A stretch of DNA of 64,000 bases, from NCBI RefSeq assembly GCF_001436225.1, contig NZ_AYYO01000030.1, positions 1 through 64,000 on the forward strand, given 5' to 3'. Shown here piece by piece: positions 44,507 through 52,730 of this stretch. This stretch comes from Lacticaseibacillus sharpeae JCM 1186 = DSM 20505 (lineage in GTDB: Bacteria > Bacillota > Bacilli > Lactobacillales > Lactobacillaceae). The notes under the pieces were generated by a model that was not told the origin of the DNA, ran no database searches, and was given only the letters and a program-made list of their open reading frames with translations. Numbering within the stretch: position 1 is the stretch's first letter; every line of letters begins with the position of its first letter. A program made the position numbers and the translations under genes.

Positions 44507-45205
44507 TTACTTAGCCCACACAACGCGGTTAACAGTGCGGGAGATGCAGGTCTGCAACACGATTTGTTCGCCCTGATTGGCGGAAACCATCGTGCCGTAC
44601 ACGTACTTGCGGGTACCAGCGACGAAACCGAAGTCCGTCACGTTCTTGTATGACTTAACGTGGTAAGTCTTCTTGTGCCCGGAAGCATCCTTCACGGTAA
44701 TCGCTGAGCCAACCTTGAGCTTGGTAATCTTACCGAAGTTCGAAGTGTTGTGGCCGATAATGTGTGTCGACTTGTGATCCCGTGTGGAAAGGGTGGCCTG
44801 ACCGCCCCATGTCTGCGCGGTGTTACCAGTTGGTGCCGTGTTAACCATCGTGTTCCCGAGTGAAACCTTAGTGGTCCTACCAAGGAAGGTAACGTAACCG
44901 TTGCTGATGGTTTTCGCGGTCTTGACCGCAACGTCTGAATACTTGACCCACTGGCTAGTGCCGACGTGGTACCAGGTGACGCCGCGGACGGTCTTCATTG
45001 AGGAAACGTTACGGCGAGTGCCCTTTTTCAGAGTTGACTTGGTCTTGCTTGCTCCGGCTGTGCGGTAGATGGTCGTCTTCTTAGCAGTGACCGTCGCAAC
45101 ATCCTTCGCCGTGGCCGCTTGTGTGGTTTGGCTGTTCATTCCGAACATGCCACCGAACCCCGCAATAACAGCCAGCGCTACAGCAAAACGATATTTAATT
45201 TTCAT
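44507..45205 (-). CDS. Secreted SH3-like plus sortase-fold protein
   Basis: 232 residues from ATG 45205 (AAGGAG 10 nt before). It has a Sec signal peptide (MKIKYRFAVALAVIAGFGG, cleavage near TQAATA), an SH3-like region (about 40-100) and a sortase domain with catalytic His in HIIGHNTSNFG, Cys in IVLQTCIS and a distal Arg (SRTVNRVVW). Ordinary sortases keep a membrane anchor helix; here the N-terminus looks cleavable, so the enzyme would be released or wall-bound by the SH3 part. Monocistronic. A transpeptidase or hydrolase role outside the cell is possible. Confidence 0.8.
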   Translation of the reverse strand: MKIKYRFAVALAVIAGFGGMFGMNSQTTQAATAKDVATVTAKKTTIYRTAGASKTKSTLKKGTRRNVSSMKTVRGVTWYHVGTSQWVKYSDVAVKTAKTISNGYVTFLGRTTKVSLGNTMVNTAPTGNTAQTWGGQATLSTRDHKSTHIIGHNTSNFGKITKLKVGSAITVKDASGHKKTYHVKSYKNVTDFGFVAGTRKYVYGTMVSANQGEQIVLQTCISRTVNRVVWAK

Positions 45206-45743
45206 AAATAGTTTCTCCTTAAACTTACAATTCCCCAAAACGTAACATGATCGCGATGACCCGTGCTCCCCAGCACTATCGCTCTCAACACTTTGTATAT
45301 TACGCTCATTTCTAGAATGTGCAAGCCCGTGAACAAAGCCAAAATGGCGTCAAATAGCGGTCTATAGGCGTTTGTGCTAACCGGTCCACACTATCATCGA
45401 TTACTTATATAACGGATAACATCAATTGCTGAACGAAGATTTACTGCCGGTTAAAAGAACATCACATCGGGTGGGACGGGCATTGATAACGTAACCGGAT
45501 GTTATTTTATGAAATGGTCATTCGTTGTTTTATTTCGTCATGACGAATTATCGATGTGTTAGCAATCTCTTATCGTAGCTATGAATCGGCCGCAAAATGG
45601 CCGTTTTTAGCCCCAAAATGGCCGAAAAATTTTTTAAAATATTTTTTTATTTCTGACGAATATGAGTTTTCGGTGGCGTACAGACGAAAAAACACTCAGA
45701 AACGACGGCGATGGTCGTGTCCGAGTGCCTCTAAGTTGACTTA
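45206..45743. other. Long intergenic region
   Basis: About 540 bp without a supported gene. It contains the minus-strand promoter region of the sortase-like gene and a CGGCC..GGCCG hairpin followed by TTTTT (45588-45608), which may terminate plus-strand transcripts. An A+T-rich tract follows. Confidence 0.45.
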
Positions 45744-46709
45744 CTACTGAATCGATGTGCGCGCGGCGGATAAAACATCAAGAACGTCGGTGCTGTGGGT
45801 GAATGCTTCGTTGGCAGCGCCGGTGTCGTGATTAGCAATCATCTGCACGAAGCGGGTGAATTCGGCAACCATGCGGTGACTGGCTTGGTTAAGGCGGTAT
45901 ACGTGGTTGTCGGCCCCGCGCTGCTGTACTTCATATTGCTGGAGCTCATTGGTGGGGCCGTCGATGACAATCGTTCCGTCCTCACCCTCGAGCATGCTGC
46001 GGACGGGGGCACCAGCATCCTTGGCCGCGATGCAGACCGCCTGCATGTGCGGGTAGGTCAGGGTGAGGATGCCAGACGTATCCACGCCGCGCTGCATGTT
46101 GGGCAGGTAGTGCACCACAGTTGGTTTGCCAAACAAACCGACGACCATGTGGATGTTGTAGATGTTCAGGTCCATCAGCGCGCCGCCGCCCTTGGCCGGA
46201 TCGAAGGCGGGCAGTACAGTACCGGCACGAAAGGCATCATAACGGGAGGAATACTGGGAGTAGTTGAATTCGGCGATTCGGGGAGTGCCGATGCCGCTTA
46301 ATGCACTCTTGATGCCCGCGAAGTTTTCCAAGTACTGGTTGGTGATAGCTTCGACCAGAATGAGGTTGTGCTGATCCGCCAGTGCCTTGAGTTCTTCAGC
46401 TTCTTTACGCGTTGGGACGAATGGCTTTTCACAAATGACATTTTTGCCCGCTTGCAGAGCCTGCTTGCTGACAGCGAAGTGCAGCGAATTCGGCACGGCA
46501 ACGTACACGGTATCGACGTCTGGGTCGTTAATGGCGGCGGTGCTGTCCGTGTAAGTTTTGCCAATGCCGTATTTGGCTTGCAACGCATCCAGTGCTGCGG
46601 CGTCACTAGGCATACCCGCAATCGCCGTCAGTTCCAATCCGTCAATTTGCCCAGCTACCGTTAAGAAGTCTTGGACAATCTTGCCAGCACCAATAATTGC
46701 TAATTTCAT
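45744..46709 (-). CDS. Gfo/Idh/MocA family oxidoreductase
   Basis: 321 residues. The N-terminal Rossmann fold has MKLAIIGAGKIVQDF (GxGxxx) and the family signature CEKPFVPTRKEAEEL with the conserved EKP; the C-terminal domain has GGGALMDLNIYNIHMV. These enzymes oxidise or reduce sugar derivatives with NAD(P). It is divergent from an RpiR sugar-phosphate regulator, which probably controls it. Confidence 0.9.
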   Translation of the reverse strand: MKLAIIGAGKIVQDFLTVAGQIDGLELTAIAGMPSDAAALDALQAKYGIGKTYTDSTAAINDPDVDTVYVAVPNSLHFAVSKQALQAGKNVICEKPFVPTRKEAEELKALADQHNLILVEAITNQYLENFAGIKSALSGIGTPRIAEFNYSQYSSRYDAFRAGTVLPAFDPAKGGGALMDLNIYNIHMVVGLFGKPTVVHYLPNMQRGVDTSGILTLTYPHMQAVCIAAKDAGAPVRSMLEGEDGTIVIDGPTNELQQYEVQQRGADNHVYRLNQASHRMVAEFTRFVQMIANHDTGAANEAFTHSTDVLDVLSAARTSIQ

Positions 46710-46804
46710 GCGCTTAACCTCCGAAATTTGTGCTTCAACGTTTCAACACGATTAGGATAGCAAATGGAGTAGCTCTTGCCTGTAAAAATACTGATTCCGT
46801 TGCG

Positions 46805-46848
46805 TTTGTTTAGATTTTTGTTCAAAAATCGCGTTATAATTAAACAAA
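46805..46848. promoter_or_regulatory. rpiR promoter with nested inverted repeats
   Basis: TATAAT lies at 46835-46840. GATTTTTG-TT-CAAAAATC (46813-46830) is an 8-bp inverted repeat where the -35 should be, and TTTGTTTA (46805-46812) is the inverse of TAAACAAA (46841-46848), bracketing it. The position fits an autoregulatory operator. Confidence 0.55.
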
Positions 46849-46868
46849 ATGTTCAGGAGGACATGCCG

Positions 46869-47750
46869 ATGTTAATTGCGGAAAAATTGCGGGCGGCAGT
46901 GGGCTACACGCCAACTGATGTGGCGCTTGCGGCAACCGTTTTGGCCGATCCCCGCGCGGTGCCGGGATTATCCATGCAGGAGCTTGCAGACCGCGCACAT
47001 TGTTCACATTCAGCAGTGGTGCGGTTGTGCAAAAAACTTGGCTTTAAGGGTTATCGCGAATTCACGATTGCGTTAATCCAGGAATTAAACGCGCAGACGG
47101 TTACGATTGACGACGCGAATTTTCCGTTTTCTGCACGCGATACGTTGCGTGAAGCGACCGACAAGCTGGCCACGCTCAGCATTGGGGCGATTACCAATAC
47201 GAAGGAGCGGCTAAATATGCCCGCGCTGGTGACGGCGGTGCAGACCTTGATCCACGCGCGGCGCATTTTTCTGTACGGTCACGGCGATTCAAGTCTGCTG
47301 GTGCAAGAATTCGCCAACAAGCTCAACAAAATTGATATTTACCCCATACTTGCGGACCAATTGGGCGAAAGCGGGTGGAATTCAACCAACGTTACGCTGG
47401 ACGACTGTGTCCTGATGGTGAGTTATCGGGGCCGGTACCGGATTTATGCCCAGGTGCTGGAGTACATGCAGCAGCGCGAGGTGCCGACAATTCTGATTAC
47501 GGGCCGGCCGGAGTCAGATATGGCGCAGTTGAGTACGGTGTGTCTGGACGTGTCCGGGGATGAGTACGATTACCTCAAGATGGGGACGATTGCATCGCAA
47601 GTAGCGTGTGAATATCTGTTGACGGTGCTGTTTGCTGGGGTTTATGCCCATGACTACAACGGCAATTTAGCGGCGTTGAAGCAGCGGCAGGCGAGTTTGA
47701 CGACGGGGTTGCTGGCGGAAGATGGGGGTAAGCACGGGCAGGAAGGGTAA
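46869..47750 (+). CDS. MurR/RpiR family transcriptional regulator
   Basis: 293 residues. The N-terminal HTH_6 domain (LSMQELADRAHCSHSAVVRLCKKLGFKGYREF, in pieces) is followed by a SIS sugar-phosphate binding domain (RIFLYGHGDSSLLVQEFANKLNKI). ATG 46869 is preferred over ATG 46863, since AGGAGG at 46855-46860 gives an 8-nt gap. It is divergent from the MocA-family gene and probably senses a sugar phosphate. Confidence 0.9.
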   Translation: MLIAEKLRAAVGYTPTDVALAATVLADPRAVPGLSMQELADRAHCSHSAVVRLCKKLGFKGYREFTIALIQELNAQTVTIDDANFPFSARDTLREATDKLATLSIGAITNTKERLNMPALVTAVQTLIHARRIFLYGHGDSSLLVQEFANKLNKIDIYPILADQLGESGWNSTNVTLDDCVLMVSYRGRYRIYAQVLEYMQQREVPTILITGRPESDMAQLSTVCLDVSGDEYDYLKMGTIASQVACEYLLTVLFAGVYAHDYNGNLAALKQRQASLTTGLLAEDGGKHGQEG

Positions 47751-47753
47751 ATT

Positions 47754-47795
47754 AAAAGGAGGCGTGGTTGCAAGATTGCAACCACGCCTCCTTTT
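47754..47795. terminator. Perfect 20-bp bidirectional terminator
   Basis: A 20-bp arm at 47754-47773 (AAAAGGAGG...) is exactly inverted at 47776-47795 (...CCTCCTTTT) with a 2-nt GA loop, between convergent rpiR and the HAD gene. Confidence 0.85.
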
Positions 47796-47895
47796 CGGTG
47801 ACGGTCACCCGTCACGTCCGGGTGAGAGTTATTTCAATTCGCGTTCTACCTATAGAACGATGTGGTTCGATTTTCGTGACGGCGATAAAACAGTT

Positions 47896-48705
47896 CTACA
47901 GTGCCCACTCCCGAATCGCCTTCGCCACCCCATCTTCTACATTCGTGGCGGTAACGTGTTGCGCTGCGGCCTTCACCTCCGGCAGTGCGTTGCCCATCGC
48001 AACCCCAGTACCCGCGGCTTTGATCATCGGCAGGTCGTTGCCCTGGTCGCCAATGGCCATGACCTCATCCATGGAGTATCCGAGGTATTCCGCCAGGGCG
48101 GTGACCGCGTTGCCCTTGTTCACCTTGGCAGCCATGAATTCGAGGAAGAACGGCTCAGATTTCACGATGTAAAAATCGCGGTAAAATTCGTCTGGAATGT
48201 GTTTGATGGCCGCATCAAGCACGGTCGGTTCATCAATCAGCATCACCTTGGCGAACTGCTTGTCAGTTGGAAAATCATCGGCGTGGCGGTAGAACAGGGG
48301 CATGTTGACGAGGTATGATTCGCGGACGGTGTAGCGCGAGATGTCGGCATTGGCCGTGTACAAGTGCGCATCATCCAGCACCTGGGCGTGAACGCCGATG
48401 GTGCGGGCAAGCTCTTCGATGCTGCGGTATTCGGCGTAACTCAGCGACTCGGACAGCACGGTTTTGCCCGTGTCGGTGTGCTGAACGAGGGCGCCGTTGT
48501 ATGAGATGGCGAAGTCGCCGGGTTCGGTCAGTCCTAGTTCGGGTAGGTACAATTTCACGCCGGTTAGTGGCCGCCCAGAACACAGAACGACCTTGATTCC
48601 GGCTGCCTTGGCGTCCTTAACTGCCGCGATGGTGGCGGGATTGAGTCCGTGATTTGCGTTTAATAGAGTACCGTCCAAATCGATTGCGATGAGTTTAATG
48701 GCCAT
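47896..48705 (-). CDS. Cof-type HAD-IIB sugar-phosphatase
   Basis: 269 residues from ATG 48705. Motif I IAIDLDGTLLN, motif II VVLCSGRP, motif III Lys in NKGNAVTALAEYLG and motif IV MAIGDQGNDLPMI are all present, with a C2B cap between. The family dephosphorylates sugar phosphates and flavin precursors in the cytoplasm. It ends towards rpiR; regulation is not visible. Confidence 0.9.
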   Translation of the reverse strand: MAIKLIAIDLDGTLLNANHGLNPATIAAVKDAKAAGIKVVLCSGRPLTGVKLYLPELGLTEPGDFAISYNGALVQHTDTGKTVLSESLSYAEYRSIEELARTIGVHAQVLDDAHLYTANADISRYTVRESYLVNMPLFYRHADDFPTDKQFAKVMLIDEPTVLDAAIKHIPDEFYRDFYIVKSEPFFLEFMAAKVNKGNAVTALAEYLGYSMDEVMAIGDQGNDLPMIKAAGTGVAMGNALPEVKAAAQHVTATNVEDGVAKAIREWAL

Positions 48706-49149
48706 AATTTTGCTCCAGTCTAATGTGTAATTGGCGGTTAAAGGCAAATTGGTAACCGCGTACATCTACATTGTAGCGCATTTTTGCGGCCAAGCAGGGG
48801 GCAAAAATTAAAACAAAAGCGGGCGCTTCTAATCTTTGTTAATTTTGCGGCGGCTGGGCAGGCGTGCGACTAGTGTGACATTGTTTGCGACTAATGGAAT
48901 GGCGTTTGCAATGGGTGAACAAAACTGGGTGGCCGTGCGTACGGAAATTCATGAAACCCGCTGTCTATTAGCATTAATAAACTTATGCCTGATTTTAGAC
49001 GCGTGACGAAAGCGAATTTGTCACAATTACGCACCCCAATCAGACTGAACGAAAGCCTTTCCAAGTATTAGAATCCGTCACCTTTGCCCACATAAAACCG
49101 GCAAAAAATGTTCGGATTTTATTAGCCAACATTTAGCACAACCACCTTG
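48706..49149. other. Intergenic region after the HAD gene start
   Basis: About 440 bp with no supported gene. I see nothing beyond the HAD promoter region (minus strand) and generic A+T-rich sequence. Confidence 0.4.
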
Positions 49150-49178
49150 TTGTGCCCGCGCGCCGGCGTTAGTATAAC
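49150..49178 (+). promoter_or_regulatory. Promoter of the 40-residue membrane peptide
   Basis: TTGTGC (49150-49155), 17-bp spacer, TATAAC (49173-49178). A hairpin AGCCCG-CTGGAA-CGGGCT (about 49230-49247) ends just before the ribosome binding site AAGGAGG. Confidence 0.5.
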
Positions 49179-49263
49179 CAAGCAAGTGAGATATCTGCAA
49201 TTTTAATTCAAAAATTCGCGTGTACGTAAGCCCGCTGGAACGGGCTTCAAGGAGGAAATTATC

Positions 49264-49386
49264 ATGTTGTTGGCAGTAGTCGCTGTTGTAGTTTTGGGAG
49301 CTGTTATTATCGCAGGCGATGAGATGATCGATGACGCGCAGACACCAAACGCACTGCGTCACCCAAGCGCTCTGGCTCTGCGTTAA
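49264..49386 (+). CDS. Small membrane peptide of 40 residues
   Basis: The N-terminal ~17 residues are hydrophobic (MLLAVVAVVVLGAVIIAG), followed by an acidic DEMIDD segment and a C-terminus ending RHPSALALR. ATG 49264 has an ideal AAGGAGG ribosome binding site, with a promoter upstream and a strong terminator downstream, so it is a dedicated transcription unit. No family recognised. It may be a small regulatory membrane protein, a toxin or a stress peptide. Confidence 0.65.
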   Translation: MLLAVVAVVVLGAVIIAGDEMIDDAQTPNALRHPSALALR

Positions 49387-49416
49387 TTAACGCGAGTAGT
49401 TGCCGTTCAATTCTAG

Positions 49417-49468
49417 CCGTCACGGACGATGTTGTAATCCATCAACATTGCCCGTGACGGTTTTTGTT
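49417..49468 (+). terminator. Terminator of the small-peptide unit
   Basis: CCGTCACGG...GATGTTG pairs with CAACATTGCCCGTGACGG around an 8-nt loop, followed by TTTTTGTTTTG. Confidence 0.85.
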
Positions 49469-49677
49469 TTGAAAAAATAATGTGGACAGTACGAAAAGTT
49501 GTGGCATGGGTAATTACCATGTAAGTAAGCTTTTGGCGTGACTAAGCTCTTTGAAAAGTTCAACTTCCGCAAACCAATATAAATATATTTAACACTGTAC
49601 CCGCGCTGTAATGGCATTTATGCAAAAAGAGAACTAAAATATAGGTGTACGAATACAGAATAAGGGAGAGGGATTTC

Positions 49678-50550
49678 ATGCGTTTAGCAATGTATCAGAA
49701 TCAACCATATTTTGTTCAACCGGCAAATAATCAGGTGAAGGGGACCAAAATCGATGCGCGTAATATAACAACATTATTGCATCATCCCCAAGAGCTTGCC
49801 CGACTTGCGCAGGAAGCAACTTACAAAGAGAAGCTCCTGCCCGCACGCCTGCAGGCCCCGATTCGTTTGCCCCACCAAGTTTTTGCCCTATCTGGGAACT
49901 TCGCGGACCACGTGCTTGAACGGCAGTTGCACAAGAACGATATGCCCGTGATTTTCAGTAAGTCCAGCAGCTCCATCACTGGACCACGGCCGCAAGTTAC
50001 GCTGCCGAGTGACACGGTCGATTGGGAAACCGAGCTGGTTGTCGTTGTTGGGCGGCGCGTGCACGAATGTGACTTGCGCAGCGCCCGCGATTCAATTTTT
50101 GGTTACATGGTTGGCCAAGACTTGACGGATCGCATGCTCGAGAAACAGGACGAGTGGCTGCTGAGTAAGTCATACCCTCGTTTCTCACCAACCGGCCCGT
50201 GGATTACCACACCAGATGAACTGACGGACGGCATCGAGGCACAGCGCCTAGAAACGCACGTTAACGGTGTGCGGAAGCAGGGCGCGGCGCTCAAGCAGAT
50301 GATTTTCCAAGCGCCACAAGTAATTCAATATCTGTCGCAGGCGGTAACCTTGTTGCCTGGTGACCTGATCTTCATGGGTACTCCAAGTGGCGTCGGCTAT
50401 GCACACACGCCGAAGCAGTACCTCAAGGCGGACGATATTGTTGACTCACACATTGATGGACTGGGCAGTGTTACCTCTAGCTTTATCATGAATGGTCATG
50501 AATTGATAAATAATGAAAGCACAGAGGCGCAGGAACCGGTGACCGTGTGA
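49678..50550 (+). CDS. Fumarylacetoacetate hydrolase family protein
   Basis: 290 residues. Family features are FALSGNFADHVLE, FSKSSSSITGP, DWETELVVVVGRRVHE (metal-binding E-x-E pattern), GYMVGQDLTDR and the C-terminal FMGTPSGVGYA. Members hydrolyse or decarboxylate acylpyruvate-like compounds. ATG 49678 follows GGGAGAGGG. Monocistronic. Confidence 0.88.
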   Translation: MRLAMYQNQPYFVQPANNQVKGTKIDARNITTLLHHPQELARLAQEATYKEKLLPARLQAPIRLPHQVFALSGNFADHVLERQLHKNDMPVIFSKSSSSITGPRPQVTLPSDTVDWETELVVVVGRRVHECDLRSARDSIFGYMVGQDLTDRMLEKQDEWLLSKSYPRFSPTGPWITTPDELTDGIEAQRLETHVNGVRKQGAALKQMIFQAPQVIQYLSQAVTLLPGDLIFMGTPSGVGYAHTPKQYLKADDIVDSHIDGLGSVTSSFIMNGHELINNESTEAQEPVTV

Positions 50551-50554
50551 CTAG

Positions 50555-50596
50555 AGAGCTCTTTAGCGAGTAACATCGCGGAAGGGCTTTTTTCTT
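50555..50596 (+). terminator. Terminator of the FAH gene
   Basis: AGCTCTTTAGCGA pairs, with wobbles, with TCGCGGAAGGGCT, followed by TTTTTTC. Confidence 0.7.
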
Positions 50597-50687
50597 TGGC
50601 GTGTCCGCTTACAAATATATCATTTTCCGCTTGAATTCCCCCACACAGTGTGATTTAATTGGCGTGGATACCTATATACTTTTTTAT

Positions 50688-50820
50688 AAAACTCGGCCGA
50701 GTTTCAGAGAAAAACACGATACAGAAGAATTTGCAGATATGGAACGATATCCATGCAGATTCAACTAATCGTCACTCTGATGTCTAACCTGTTATTTCAA
50801 GTTAGACCGGCCGAGTTTTT
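50688..50820 (+). ncRNA. Structured RNA candidate (three-way junction) ahead of the surface-protein gene
   Basis: A closing helix P1 pairs AAAACTCGGCCG (50688-50699) exactly with CGGCCGAGTTTT (50808-50819) and runs into the T-tract, so it is also a terminator stem. P2 pairs TCAGAG (50704-50709) with CTCTGA (50775-50780), continues through ACGAT/ATCGT (50716/50768) and a 9-bp helix 50727-50735/50754-50762. P3 is GTCTAAC/GTTAGAC (50782-50788/50801-50807), stacked directly on P1. A -10 box TATACT lies at 50675-50680, placing the start near 50687. It is either a free small RNA or a leader of the gene at 50905. P1's 5' strand can also self-pair (palindrome 50688-50703). Confidence 0.65.
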
Positions 50821-50904
50821 GTTGTCTGCAAATTGGCTGCAACTCGGAACGTGCGGGGTGGGGTATCGCAACGGTAACGCAGCAATTATTTGGAGGCAAC
50901 AATC

Positions 50905-52611
50905 ATGAAGAAGCAGAATTACGAAATTCATTTGAGTCGGAAGCTATTCGTGGCGACAACTGTGGCGGCGTCGGCCATTGTGCTTGGTGTGTCGCCCGCA
51001 ATCGCGAACCGGACGGGGGCAACGCCACAGACCGTGGCGGCGGCAAGCTACTTACCCGCTGATCAGGCCTGGGTTCAAAATGGGGTGCTAAACACAGATC
51101 TGGTCGGAGCGACGGGTTATGTGTACAAGAAGGGCACGCCGGTTGCCAGTCAATCACGACTCACGGACAGTAGTGACGCGAAGAAAAACGATTTTTACAT
51201 TGACTTGCACCTTGAAGTTGGTGTGCCTAGTGCTTTCGGCTTCGGTTTTGTGCCGGATAAGTACATCACCTTAACGACGGTCACCAAGCAGACTAACATT
51301 CCGCAAGCAGGGGTTTGGGCATTGTATCAATATATCGATAATGCCGACCAGTACATCGCCATCGATACCCCGTACGTTGCACCGGCAAAAATCGATAAAT
51401 CGGCACTTGAAGCCGCACTTACCCAGGCAGATGCGGTAGACAAGCCACTGTACACTACGGCCACACTGGTTCCGTTCAACGCAGCCGTGAAGAATGCGAA
51501 TACCGTTGACAGCAACGATGACGCCACCCAGGCTGAGGTCGATACGGCCGCAAACGAGCTAACCAGCGCCATTAATGGGTTGGTAAAAGATTCCGACATC
51601 GTTAACAAAGATGCACTAAAGTCGGCAATGGCGACGGCGCAGCAATATGTGGATGCGGGCCAAGTCTCAGCCAGCTTGAAGCAGGACTTGCAAACATACA
51701 TCGCTGCCGGGCAGAATTCGCTGGATACTTTGAGCACGCCGCAGACGCGGGTGGACGCACAGACTAGCAAACTTAATGAACTGATTGCTCAGGCTAAGGC
51801 CGAAACACCGGTTGCGGTTGATAAGTCCGCACTCACACAAGCAGTCACCGCGGCCAAATCCACTCTAGTTAACCCTGCTGCGTACACCGCGACGTCAAGT
51901 AAGGCGGCTCAGGCAGCACTGAGCACAGCCGAAACAACCGCGGCAAATGCCGATGCAACGCAAGCACAGGTCGATGCCACAACAACTGCCCTGAAGTCTG
52001 CAATCACGGCACTGGTCAAGGCAGCCGACAAGACCGCCTTGGCAGCTGAATTGCAAACTGCCCAGAATGCGATTAAGGCTGCTGACAAATACACCCCTGC
52101 CAGCGTGGCGCCAGTGAACGCAGCAATCACCGCCGGCATGAAGGTCAACGCTAACACCGACGCAACGCAGAGTCAGGTTGACGAGGCGGTTGCGACACTG
52201 AAAACGGCCGTGGCAGGACTGACTAAGGCACCAGTAACTGATGACACTGATACCACCACCACGACGCAGCCAACGACTGGTGACACGGACACCGCAACCA
52301 AGCCAGTCGCCGCCGACACAGACACCAAGACGACGCAGCCAAGCACGGACGACACAGACAGCACGACGCAGCCAACGACCGGCGACCAAGGTACCGATGC
52401 TCAACCAAGCAGGCCTGCTGAAACCACGTCTGTCCCAGTAACGGCGCAAGTACCAGCAGCGAAGTCGCATACCGCCACCAAGCACTCTGCAGCGAAGTCC
52501 TACCCGCAAACCGGCAACACGCAAAACCTGACGCTCAGCTTGGCCGGAATCGGCGCCACCATCATGGCGCTATTCGGTCTGGCCGTTACGCGGAACAAGC
52601 ACATTAATTAA
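50905..52611 (+). CDS. Cell-wall anchored surface protein with FIVAR-like repeats and YPQTG sorting signal
   Basis: 568 residues. It has a long signal peptide (residues 1-~45, LFVATTVAASAIVLGVSPAIA), a unique N-terminal domain (about 50-160), then helical FIVAR-like repeats beginning DKSALEAALTQA, DKDALKSAMATA, DKSALTQAVTAA and DKTALAAELQTA (about 170-440). A Thr/Asp-rich spacer with TDDTD-type repeats follows (about 445-515). The C-terminus is YPQTG, a hydrophobic segment and RNKHIN. Sortase A should anchor it despite the Tyr in place of the usual Leu. ATG 50905 has TGGAGG 8 nt before. A putative adhesin. Confidence 0.88.
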   Translation: MKKQNYEIHLSRKLFVATTVAASAIVLGVSPAIANRTGATPQTVAAASYLPADQAWVQNGVLNTDLVGATGYVYKKGTPVASQSRLTDSSDAKKNDFYIDLHLEVGVPSAFGFGFVPDKYITLTTVTKQTNIPQAGVWALYQYIDNADQYIAIDTPYVAPAKIDKSALEAALTQADAVDKPLYTTATLVPFNAAVKNANTVDSNDDATQAEVDTAANELTSAINGLVKDSDIVNKDALKSAMATAQQYVDAGQVSASLKQDLQTYIAAGQNSLDTLSTPQTRVDAQTSKLNELIAQAKAETPVAVDKSALTQAVTAAKSTLVNPAAYTATSSKAAQAALSTAETTAANADATQAQVDATTTALKSAITALVKAADKTALAAELQTAQNAIKAADKYTPASVAPVNAAITAGMKVNANTDATQSQVDEAVATLKTAVAGLTKAPVTDDTDTTTTTQPTTGDTDTATKPVAADTDTKTTQPSTDDTDSTTQPTTGDQGTDAQPSRPAETTSVPVTAQVPAAKSHTATKHSAAKSYPQTGNTQNLTLSLAGIGATIMALFGLAVTRNKHIN

Positions 52612-52730
52612 TAAGCAACCGGCAAAATCTGGACACCAATTACTATGGGTGTCCGGCTTACATAGTTTGGCTGCAGAACCATGCGCAGCAGCGTAAAATA
52701 AGTTTAGCAGCAACAGATTGGAGGACGAAC

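Noticed and set aside
45556-45750. Short plus-strand open frame in the 45.2-45.7 kb gap
   Set aside because: No ribosome binding site, crosses a terminator-like hairpin, and ends antisense to the oxidoreductase gene.
52621-52665. Inverted repeat GGACACC/GGTGTCC after the surface-protein gene as terminator
   Set aside because: No T-tract follows, so read-through into the Rgg-like gene cannot be excluded; not listed as a terminator.
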